A DNA stretch of 64,000 nt, taken from assembly GCF_900103545.1 (NCBI RefSeq), contig NZ_FNHH01000018.1, positions 1 to 64,000 of the forward strand, read 5' to 3'. How positions within the stretch are numbered: position 1 is the first letter of the stretch; every line of letters starts with the position of its first letter. The position numbers were made by a program, and so were the translations under genes. Origin of the DNA: Daejeonella rubra (GTDB taxonomy: Bacteria; Bacteroidota; Bacteroidia; Sphingobacteriales; Sphingobacteriaceae). A model generated the notes under the pieces. That model did no database searches, was not told the DNA's origin, and saw only the letters and a list, made by a program, of their open reading frames with translations. Of the stretch, positions 54,482 through 62,364 are shown in pieces.

Positions 54482-55636
54482 TTATTTTAATGTTTTAGAA
54501 TAATCTTCAAATATATTGCTCATCAATGGCCTGTAAAAATTCCAGAAGAAACTAGCCCTGTCCATTGGATTACTTTCATCATAAAATGCCCATTTAAAAT
54601 TGCTGATACCTTTGAAATAAGAGGAATTAACAGAGATTAAGTTATCACAAAAGTCGCCCGAAAAGTAATAAAAGCTATAGTCTTTCTCTTTATGGTACGT
54701 GATTGCCGGAAAAATTAAGGGAATACCCTCTTTTTTTAGTTCGGCAAGACCTTGAGCATTCGCACTGATCTTAAAGTCAGCGGCAGACTTATTAATATTT
54801 GCATCATAACTTATAATATCAAACCAGAAAGGGTATTTAACTTCAGAAGGTAATCCCAAACTTTGCTGTCCGAAATTATTGCTCACAATATGTGGCATAG
54901 GGTCTTTCAGGTGCGTGCTGTCTTCAAGGATGGCAATTCTTTCGTCAATATTTACAAATGCAATTCCTGATTTTTTAAAAGGCCATTTGTTTTGGTGAGA
55001 TCTCTTGTAATTATTGATCAGCCATTGCGGAATATCTTTATTTATCAGGGTGTCCAGACTTTCAAAATGCCTGGCAGTCCAGCCTGTCCAATGGACGGCA
55101 AATGCCTTTTCAAAACCTGCCCTTGAAGCAGAATCAGTAGGTGAACCTATGGTGTTAAACTCTGCAATGATGAGTTTTTTTTGTTCTTTCATTAACACCA
55201 GTAATTCAACATCTTTTGAGCTTAATCCGCCATAGAGCATTCCGGATCGCTCATTGGTGTTTTTCTTCTGATACCATTCATTATTATAGATCCCATACGT
55301 GTCCGTAAAATATACCAGATCTGCATCAATACTTAATTGCCGAAGTTGTTTTGATGAGAATCGTTCCAGGCCTTTTATTTTGAATTTTTCATCTTCAAGA
55401 GGAAAAAAACCAAAATAGTCGCGACTTAAATTATATAATTTTTTACTTGTCTTTGTATATCGCTCGTTATTTAGTATCCAGGTTAATGAAATATGTTCCT
55501 GTCCTTTCACTGTTAAAACAGTTTTATCCACTATTGCTGCGACCAGCTTTGTTTTCGGAGTTACTAACCAAAGAATCCACATTATAAGTGGCAGGAACAC
55601 TAAAAAAGTAATCAGGTAAAGGAATTTCTTTATCAT
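54482..55636 (-). CDS. Unassigned membrane-anchored envelope protein
   Basis: The 384-residue protein starts with one membrane helix (FLYLITFLVFLPLIMWILWLV, about 5-25) and continues as a presumably periplasmic domain. Strand-helix patterns such as DADLVYFTDTYGIY, KKLIIAEFNTIGSP and PLIFPAITYHKE recall the alpha/beta half of an amidotransferase-like or glycosidase-like fold, but no catalytic signature can be named. Its start is one base after the stop of the YaiO gene, so the two form an operon, and both converge on the polysaccharide genes. It may process or modify the exported polymer. Confidence 0.6.
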   Translation of the reverse strand: MIKKFLYLITFLVFLPLIMWILWLVTPKTKLVAAIVDKTVLTVKGQEHISLTWILNNERYTKTSKKLYNLSRDYFGFFPLEDEKFKIKGLERFSSKQLRQLSIDADLVYFTDTYGIYNNEWYQKKNTNERSGMLYGGLSSKDVELLVLMKEQKKLIIAEFNTIGSPTDSASRAGFEKAFAVHWTGWTARHFESLDTLINKDIPQWLINNYKRSHQNKWPFKKSGIAFVNIDERIAILEDSTHLKDPMPHIVSNNFGQQSLGLPSEVKYPFWFDIISYDANINKSAADFKISANAQGLAELKKEGIPLIFPAITYHKEKDYSFYYFSGDFCDNLISVNSSYFKGISNFKWAFYDESNPMDRASFFWNFYRPLMSNIFEDYSKTLK

Positions 55637-55637
55637 G

Positions 55638-56948
55638 TTAAAAACGTTTCATAAATCCTATGCCTAACTCCAGCTGGTTCCCTTTTGTGTCTTTGAGGTA
55701 CTCCTGATTTTCGAGTGATGCCTTAAGGGATATAATATTGGATGTTTTGATCGTTTTTCTATAACCAATTGAGATATTATTCGATTTTAACTTGTAGGCG
55801 TTCCCATTATTGTAAAGAAGGTTGTTTCTTGGGTTATCCGGAGATAAACCAGTACCGGTACCGAAGCTCAAATAATCATCAGCTCCGCCAAAATAATAGC
55901 GTACGTTTAATGCTACTGACTGTGAAACAGAACTGTTAGATGGGGTTAAAAAGGATCGTAAATTAAACCAGAAGCTTTTATAATATTTGCCAACCGAGGC
56001 AGTGTAGATCCAGGTTTTCTCACCAAAACTCAACATCCTGAAGCCAGCCTCGGCCTCAAAGGCGGAAGGCAGGTTTGCATAAAGTGAAAATCCAGTACGG
56101 TACTCAGGAAATACACCCACATCCCCAGAATATCCTGCGCTTACATATGCGTAAAATACATCTGAGATCCGTGGATAAAAATCCAGCTCAAATTGGGTGC
56201 CATTCGTTTTAAACCTGTTGGCAATATTTACTCTTGCTGTTAAGGAGCCAATTCCGGTTTGCCGGGTATAATCAATGCTCCCCAAATGCCAGGGAGCATC
56301 AAACTGCTTATCAAAATATAGATAGTCGTAGCTAACACCGATTTTATTTTTTGAAACAAACTCTCCTGTTTGGCTTGAAAGGGCACGGGCTTCTGTCAGA
56401 CCCGGATTTAATTTCAGCAGCAAATTGACTGTCTTACTTGCCTCCTCATATCGTCTCAGATTATTTAAAATTTTGGCCTTAAGTAATAATAGATCTTCAG
56501 ATCGTTCATTATATTTTATTCCTTCAGAAACAATTGAAAGTGCCTTTTCAGAATCATTATTCCAGTATTCCAATGATCCATATGCAAGATAAACATCTTC
56601 ATAACCCTGGTTTTTTTCTAAAACCTGTTTGAATTCAACTCTGGCACTGTCTATTTTGTCTGTCCAGGTGTAGAGTCTGCCCAAAAAGATCCGGATATCT
56701 GCATAATCGGGACTTTGCTTCAATGCCTGTTTTGTAAGAGCAATTGCCTCAACATAATTCTTATCATCAAAGGCAAGCTTTCTGGCCTTAACGAAAAGTT
56801 CATCCGGAGAGAGTTTATCCTGTGCAGAAACACGGCCTGTGATTGAAATCAAAGCCACTGACAAAAAAAATGTGAGCAATAATAAACCCGGTATCTTGCT
56901 CAGGTTGGTAAACAAATTCAATAGGGCAGATGTATATGATTTAGACAT
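55638..56948 (-). CDS. YaiO-type outer membrane protein with TPR repeats
   Basis: A signal/anchor (about 18-42, ending RVSAQD) is followed by TPR repeats (about 50-185; ALKQSPDYADIRIFLGRLYT, VYLAYGSLEYWNND) and a YaiO-like beta-barrel (about 200-436; SYDYLYFDKQFD, GYSGDVGVFPEYRTGFS). TPR plus outer membrane barrel is the architecture of exopolysaccharide export proteins (PgaA, BcsC, AlgK/E). In E. coli yaiO is adjacent to a GT2 gene (yaiP). With the GT2, phosphotransferase and unknown protein nearby, it probably provides the outer membrane exit or scaffold. It is the first gene of a two-gene operon. Confidence 0.85.
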   Translation of the reverse strand: MSKSYTSALLNLFTNLSKIPGLLLLTFFLSVALISITGRVSAQDKLSPDELFVKARKLAFDDKNYVEAIALTKQALKQSPDYADIRIFLGRLYTWTDKIDSARVEFKQVLEKNQGYEDVYLAYGSLEYWNNDSEKALSIVSEGIKYNERSEDLLLLKAKILNNLRRYEEASKTVNLLLKLNPGLTEARALSSQTGEFVSKNKIGVSYDYLYFDKQFDAPWHLGSIDYTRQTGIGSLTARVNIANRFKTNGTQFELDFYPRISDVFYAYVSAGYSGDVGVFPEYRTGFSLYANLPSAFEAEAGFRMLSFGEKTWIYTASVGKYYKSFWFNLRSFLTPSNSSVSQSVALNVRYYFGGADDYLSFGTGTGLSPDNPRNNLLYNNGNAYKLKSNNISIGYRKTIKTSNIISLKASLENQEYLKDTKGNQLELGIGFMKRF

Positions 56949-57069
56949 ATATTAAAAAAGCTATTTTAATATTAAGGTACAGATATGTTTGAGGTAAATT
57001 TATGTATTAAATAAGATATCACATTATAAGCTTTCGAAATTGGCAGGATAATATGATGAATGATATTTA

Positions 57070-58662
57070 TTAATTGACCAGTAGCATTGTTCTGATCTGC
57101 TGAATAGTATTATTCTGTAACCTTGCATAATAAACCCCCGGTAAATAACCTTCGTTTTCAAAGGTAACTTTATGGTTTCCTGCACTTATTTCAGCATCTA
57201 CCAGCGTTTTGATCAATCTTCCTTCTGTGTTAAACACTTGTATAAGGGTATGTCCTCCTGAACTTTCATAGGAGATCGTGGTAGATGTCTGGAAAGGGTT
57301 CGGATAATTACTGATGATGTTCTTTCCGGCATTGGCGATCATTATATCAGGACTGCTTGACATACATGGCGCTGACTTTTTAATTACCGGTATATTCTGA
57401 AAATTCCTGAGCATAACATTTTCAAGAGTTGTTTCAGGAACACAGAACCATTGCTGCAAAATAGAAGCATAGATCGATCGGAAGTCATATTGCATGGGTA
57501 TATTATCTCCAGTACCCGTACTTAAATTAATGATCGGACTGGTACCTGATACATCGTTCTGAGCATAGTGTCCAAAAACAAACAAAGGGGCTGCCGCACC
57601 ATGGTCGGTCCCTCCGCTTGCATTTGACTTGATGCGCCTTCCAAATTCAGAGAAGGTCATCCCAATCACTCTTTTACTTGAATTCAGGAACTCCAGATCA
57701 TCCATAAATGCTTTAATTCCTTCTGAAACTTTTTGCATCAGGTTTGCATGAGTTCCTGTTTCTGTGGCATTTGCATTGACCTGCTGGGCATGTGTATCAA
57801 ATCCTCCCAGACTTACCATGTAGATCCTTGTTTTTAATCCTCCTGCAATTAAACGGGCAACTATTTTCAACTGATCTGCCAGGCTGTTTCCTGTAGGATA
57901 ACCCGAAAACTGCTTGGTTACCTTTGCTGCTGCTGCTTTGATCACAGAGCCATATTGCTGGGTTTGCTGAGCGATCTGGCGGATATAGGTTAGTTCCTTT
58001 CCTCCTCTGGTATTGGGAGCTGTACCCTGTATCCCATTGATCAGGTTGTAAAAATTAACTGGGTCTGAAATAGCCATTCCCATGTTTACTGCCGGTCCCT
58101 GCATGGCAGGTGAAACAAATGATCCGATCTGTATAGCCAGCGGATCAGGCATCACACTATTTGGATAGCCCGTTGGGAAGTTACTGTATTCTTCATTCAG
58201 ATAGCGTCCGGCCCATCCTGAATTGACCGTCTGATTTGAATCGGAAGCACTAAGCCAGATATCAGTTGCCCTGAAGTGTGAAAAATTGGGTTGTGGATAT
58301 CCAACCGACTGTATGATCTTAAGTTTTTCATCATTAAACATAGTTTGCAATCCTTTCATTGAAGGATGTAAACCTGTAAAACTTGTACCGTTTAGTTTAA
58401 GGATCTTATTTCTGGGAATAATAATGTTTGAACGGGCATTGCTAAGATTATCGTATTGGTCAAACGGGATAACCATATTAAGGCCATCATTGCCTCCGTT
58501 CAGTTGTACGATAACGAGTACATGATCTGTTTCTGTCGGAGCCTGAGTGAGAGCAGAAACCAGCGGAGACTCAGCAAAGGCTTTAAATGTAAATCCATTG
58601 ATCAGCGCAGGAAATACTATGCCTGCGGGCGCTGTTCTTCTTATAAAATCCCTTCTTTTCAT
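57070..58662 (-). CDS. DUF1501 protein with T9SS sorting domain
   Basis: The N-terminus MKRRDFIRRTAPAG is a Tat-like signal. The DUF1501 core (about 45-400; VIVQLNGGNDGLNMVIPF, MTFSEFGRRI, TDHGAAAPLFVFG) is related to the sulfatase/alkaline-phosphatase fold. The C-terminal 80 residues (SNYPNPFQTSTTISY to the end) are a type IX secretion sorting domain, so the protein crosses the outer membrane. It overlaps the DUF1800 gene by four bases (ATGA), the usual pairing. The biochemical role of the pair is not established. Confidence 0.9.
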   Translation of the reverse strand: MKRRDFIRRTAPAGIVFPALINGFTFKAFAESPLVSALTQAPTETDHVLVIVQLNGGNDGLNMVIPFDQYDNLSNARSNIIIPRNKILKLNGTSFTGLHPSMKGLQTMFNDEKLKIIQSVGYPQPNFSHFRATDIWLSASDSNQTVNSGWAGRYLNEEYSNFPTGYPNSVMPDPLAIQIGSFVSPAMQGPAVNMGMAISDPVNFYNLINGIQGTAPNTRGGKELTYIRQIAQQTQQYGSVIKAAAAKVTKQFSGYPTGNSLADQLKIVARLIAGGLKTRIYMVSLGGFDTHAQQVNANATETGTHANLMQKVSEGIKAFMDDLEFLNSSKRVIGMTFSEFGRRIKSNASGGTDHGAAAPLFVFGHYAQNDVSGTSPIINLSTGTGDNIPMQYDFRSIYASILQQWFCVPETTLENVMLRNFQNIPVIKKSAPCMSSSPDIMIANAGKNIISNYPNPFQTSTTISYESSGGHTLIQVFNTEGRLIKTLVDAEISAGNHKVTFENEGYLPGVYYARLQNNTIQQIRTMLLVN

Positions 58663-60293
58663 GATAGCTGATATTCAGGAAGGTTCATAAGATATTTAAA
58701 CATGGCCTGCAAACGTGTTAGAACTATTGTTCTGTTAGCTGCAATGCTCACATTCGCTTTATAGGTTACCCAGGCACCGGTCCAGTATGAATCTGTTGAC
58801 TGCCCGGACAGAAGTATGCTTTTCAGGAAATCTCTCACTTCCTGTGAGATATCGATTGAATATATTATTGAAAGACTGTCGCTGATCAGAATATTTGGGT
58901 CAGCCGGATTGGGTAAACTGTCAACAAATGAAAGTATGTCAATATTTATCTTTTTCCCGTTCCTGGTATAACCATTTCCAATCATTGTATCGCTGAACTG
59001 GTTACGTCTGGGTAAAGTATCTGCATTGATCCAGAGCTCATGAAACTGCGGTTCCTGATAATAGGCAGCCCATCCGGCAACGCTTGGTGGATCTCCCAGG
59101 TTTTGCTGCATATTTGAAGCCTGTGTACGGATATAATCATGCATGTAATAATGATTAACTATATCTGTTGAAAGCGGAAAAACCATATTGAACTCCCTGC
59201 ATAAGCCCACACAAAAATCAACCGGACTCTTTATCAAACAGGCACGGTTTACCGGGTCAAAGAAATGTTCACTGCTGAAGAGTGCCTTTAGTACCGGCTT
59301 TATTTCATAATTGCTATTCCTGAAAATAGTGGCAAGAGGGGCAATCACATTCGTCTCAGTTGCTACGTCAATTTCATAATAAATGAAAAAACGATATAAT
59401 CTGCGACAAATATAAAGCGCAGTTTCAGGCTGCTGAAAGATCATATTGATCAGTTCATCCAACTCAGATGCGCCGCTTGTGCCAGTTTTTCCTGTAATAA
59501 GTGCGTTATTAAAAAATGCGGAAAACTGTTTATTCCCGGTGTCATGTTTATTAGGGTCAAATGCAGAGGCGATCGTTGTTGCATTGACCGTATATCCTGT
59601 TAATACCCTGGCGGCCTGCTTTACATCACTTTCTGTATAATTGGATTTCGGACCTTTACCCAATGTGAATAATTCTTGCAGTTCCCTTGCATAGTTTTCG
59701 TCAGGTGAGGTCTTATTGTTCAGATAACCGTTCAGATACCGCAGCATTCCCGGATCAAGAGTTATTTCTTTAACTAAAGCTTTGAAATTGCCAAGTGCGA
59801 AACTTCTTATAAGAGCATTCTGCTTGAATACATATCGGGCGTCATTGATATCGGCAGTTTCAGTGGCAAAATGATTATGCCAGAATAAAACCATTTTTTC
59901 ATGAATGGAGGTATTTTGATTGAGCATCAGTCCGGTCCACCATGATTTGAAAGAAGTTATTCTGCGACCAGTAGCATTTCCATCATTTGGAGCTGTCACC
60001 CATGTCTGGCCCAATGGAACATTCGGGTCAGTATAATTCGCATCATTGTAATTATTAAGCGGAGGAACTGGAGCAGGATCGGCAATTAAAAGCAAATCCA
60101 GAACCTCATCCAAAGTTTTACCTTTTACTTTGGAGATGTCTGCCTGCTTCACACCAAAAAGCACCCGTTTTAGTAAATGAATGATTTCAGCATTACCAAA
60201 TGGTGGGGAATAGGAAAACAATCCTGCATTTGTACGAAATTCAGGAGTTTTTGTATTGGTTTTTGCGGTAATGAAACTACGTCTATCCATCAA
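58659..60293 (-). CDS. DUF1800 protein
   Basis: The 544-residue protein belongs to the DUF1800 family: RVLFGVKQADI, MVLFWHNHFATE, NYARELQELFTLG, AARVLTGYTV and PPSVAGWAAY are its recognised blocks in order. No clear cleavable signal is seen, although the start MMDRRSFITAKT carries an RR pair. It is always found with DUF1501, and here overlaps its start by four bases. It is probably a partner in an exported complex; the reaction is unknown. Confidence 0.9.
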   Translation of the reverse strand: MMDRRSFITAKTNTKTPEFRTNAGLFSYSPPFGNAEIIHLLKRVLFGVKQADISKVKGKTLDEVLDLLLIADPAPVPPLNNYNDANYTDPNVPLGQTWVTAPNDGNATGRRITSFKSWWTGLMLNQNTSIHEKMVLFWHNHFATETADINDARYVFKQNALIRSFALGNFKALVKEITLDPGMLRYLNGYLNNKTSPDENYARELQELFTLGKGPKSNYTESDVKQAARVLTGYTVNATTIASAFDPNKHDTGNKQFSAFFNNALITGKTGTSGASELDELINMIFQQPETALYICRRLYRFFIYYEIDVATETNVIAPLATIFRNSNYEIKPVLKALFSSEHFFDPVNRACLIKSPVDFCVGLCREFNMVFPLSTDIVNHYYMHDYIRTQASNMQQNLGDPPSVAGWAAYYQEPQFHELWINADTLPRRNQFSDTMIGNGYTRNGKKINIDILSFVDSLPNPADPNILISDSLSIIYSIDISQEVRDFLKSILLSGQSTDSYWTGAWVTYKANVSIAANRTIVLTRLQAMFKYLMNLPEYQLS

Positions 60294-60421
60294 GGACCGA
60301 AATGATTTGTTGATAATCAGAGGTAATAATAATTAAAATTTATTCCTTTATAAGGAATCCAGCAGACAATTATTTAAACACATTTTCTGGGTTAAAAACT
60401 TAATTATAACCTTAATTTCGC

Positions 60422-60580
60422 CTATATCTTGTCGGTAGGATGACTTTCAGGATCACCAGAATCCTTATTCATATCTTCTTCAAATTTCTTTTCGTCCTTC
60501 TGGTTTCTTTTAATAACAAAGAGCAGCAAAATTATTGCAATTAACACGATTGGTACAAAGATGAAGTAATTGATTTCCAT
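60422..60580 (-). CDS. Small single-pass membrane protein (52 residues)
   Basis: The frame opens at an ATG at 60580 with a hydrophobic helix (YFIFVPIVLIAIILLLFVIK, residues 5-24), then a charged tail (RNQKDEKKFEEDMN, ending GDPESHPTDKI). It stops with TAG at 60422-60424. The layout matches short, widely kept Sphingobacteriaceae membrane proteins that automated tools often skip. It stands between the DUF1800 gene and the sugar dehydrogenase gene. Function unknown. Confidence 0.65.
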   Translation of the reverse strand: MEINYFIFVPIVLIAIILLLFVIKRNQKDEKKFEEDMNKDSGDPESHPTDKI

Positions 60581-60827
60581 AGGTTTAGAATTAATACTTT
60601 ATTAAATTCAATTTCTTTATGAAGATAGGGTTTATTCTCCTTTTTTTATTGGATTCGAAGAGGCTATTAATTAATTCATTGATAATTAATTAATTCTTAA
60701 TATTCAGGTATCTTTCATGCTGACCCAGCAATTTTCAAAGCACTAAATGTTTATTTTTAAATTTTATATCTCATTAGTTTTTTTCTTACTTAGCCGTTTA
60801 ATCTTTATATCCAATAAATCATAAATT

Positions 60828-62336
60828 ATGAAGTATATCTTCCTCAATTTTGTCCTGGCCATTGGCATTTTCGGATACTTTTTTGTACTTCCTGAAAGCA
60901 AAATAAAGGATCAGCCAAAAGATATAAAACAAGTCAGCACAGAAGTGAAAACTGTTGCAAGAAATCTTAGTGTTCCCTGGGAAATTGCCTGGGGTCCGGA
61001 TAATAAGATATGGATTGCCGAACAGCATGGTCTGATCAGTAGGATAGACCCACTCACCGGGAAAAAGGAAATATTATTGAAGTTAAATGATGTTTGGCAG
61101 CTGCGAACTACAGGTTTGCTTGGTATGGCGCTGCATTCTGACATGAAGAAAAATCCCTATGTTTTTCTGGATTATACAATAGAAAAAGATAAAAAAAAAT
61201 ATTCCCGTCTGGTACGTTATACATGGGCGAAGGATACACTTTTGAATGCAAAGGTATTGATGGAAATCCCTGCTGCTTTAGGCCACAACGGATCCAGAAT
61301 CGTTGTGAATAAGGGTCTTGTTTATTGGGCTACGGGCGATGCCATGAGTATGGTTGATTCTCAGGATCCAAAAACACCGAATGGAAAGATCTTAAGAATG
61401 AATAGTGATGGATCAGTTCCTGCCGATAACCCGATGAAAGGGAATCCGGTTTGGGCTTGGGGCTTCCGTAATATTCAGGGTATGGTTTTCTCAAATAGCG
61501 GACAACTCTATACTTCAGAGCATGGAGACACGAATGATGATGAAGTTAACCTGATCAATAAAAGCAGAAATTATGGGTGGCCCACAGTTCAGGGTTTTGC
61601 CGAAAGTGTTGCTGAAACTTCATTCAAAGGCTTGAATAGTACTGTTGATCCATTAAAAGCCTGGACTCCAACTATTGGTCCTGCAGGTCTTGATTATTAT
61701 TCTTCAGATAAGATTTCCGGATTAAAGAATTCGCTCTTACTGGTATCCTTGAAAGGAAAGAGCTTAAGGGCACTTAAGCTGGATAATGAAGGTAAAAAAA
61801 TACTCGCTGAAGATATCTATTTCGAGAATAAGTTTGGTAGGATCAGAGACCTTTGTGTTTCACCTGCCGGTGATATTTATCTGGCAACAAGTAACCGTGA
61901 CTGGAATCCGGTTGCCGGTTTTCCACTGCCTGAGGATGACAGAATAATTAAGATCTCTAATCTGAGTAAATCTGATCCTCAGAATTCTCTTTCTTCCATG
62001 GCCGCAGGTTCAAAAGCCGAAACTTTGTATCTGCAATACTGCGCCTCATGTCATAAGGAAAATGGATTAGGCGTGAAGGGTACATTTCCATCTTTGCAGA
62101 ATTCACAAACGGTTGTACTTAATCCAAAAGAGCTGATCAAAAAGGTCTTAATGGGTTCCACTGGTCCTGCAACTATTAATGGAGTAACATACGATTCAGC
62201 AATGCCTTCTTTTGCCTTCATGAAAGATGAGGATTTACTGGATATTTTAACCTATATCCGTTCCATGGGATCAAGTCATGCTATTCCAATCAAGCCTGAA
62301 CTGGTAAAACAGGTTAGATCTTCATTGAATAAATAA
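60828..62336 (+). CDS. PQQ-type sugar dehydrogenase fused to cytochrome c
   Basis: After an N-terminal signal/anchor (FVLAIGIFGYFFVL), a six-bladed glucose/sorbosone dehydrogenase-like propeller fills about 45-385, with SVPWEIAWGPDNKIWIAEQ, ALGHNGSRIVV (the catalytic His) and SEHGDTNDDEVN. A cytochrome c domain follows at about 400-502 with heme motif CASCH and a Met ligand candidate in SAMPSFAFM. The periplasmic enzyme probably oxidises an aldose with PQQ and passes electrons to its own heme. It is followed 28 bases later by a secreted gene, probably the same operon. Confidence 0.9.
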   Translation: MKYIFLNFVLAIGIFGYFFVLPESKIKDQPKDIKQVSTEVKTVARNLSVPWEIAWGPDNKIWIAEQHGLISRIDPLTGKKEILLKLNDVWQLRTTGLLGMALHSDMKKNPYVFLDYTIEKDKKKYSRLVRYTWAKDTLLNAKVLMEIPAALGHNGSRIVVNKGLVYWATGDAMSMVDSQDPKTPNGKILRMNSDGSVPADNPMKGNPVWAWGFRNIQGMVFSNSGQLYTSEHGDTNDDEVNLINKSRNYGWPTVQGFAESVAETSFKGLNSTVDPLKAWTPTIGPAGLDYYSSDKISGLKNSLLLVSLKGKSLRALKLDNEGKKILAEDIYFENKFGRIRDLCVSPAGDIYLATSNRDWNPVAGFPLPEDDRIIKISNLSKSDPQNSLSSMAAGSKAETLYLQYCASCHKENGLGVKGTFPSLQNSQTVVLNPKELIKKVLMGSTGPATINGVTYDSAMPSFAFMKDEDLLDILTYIRSMGSSHAIPIKPELVKQVRSSLNK

Positions 62337-62364
62337 TTATTGTTTTTTTATAAATAAATTTCCT

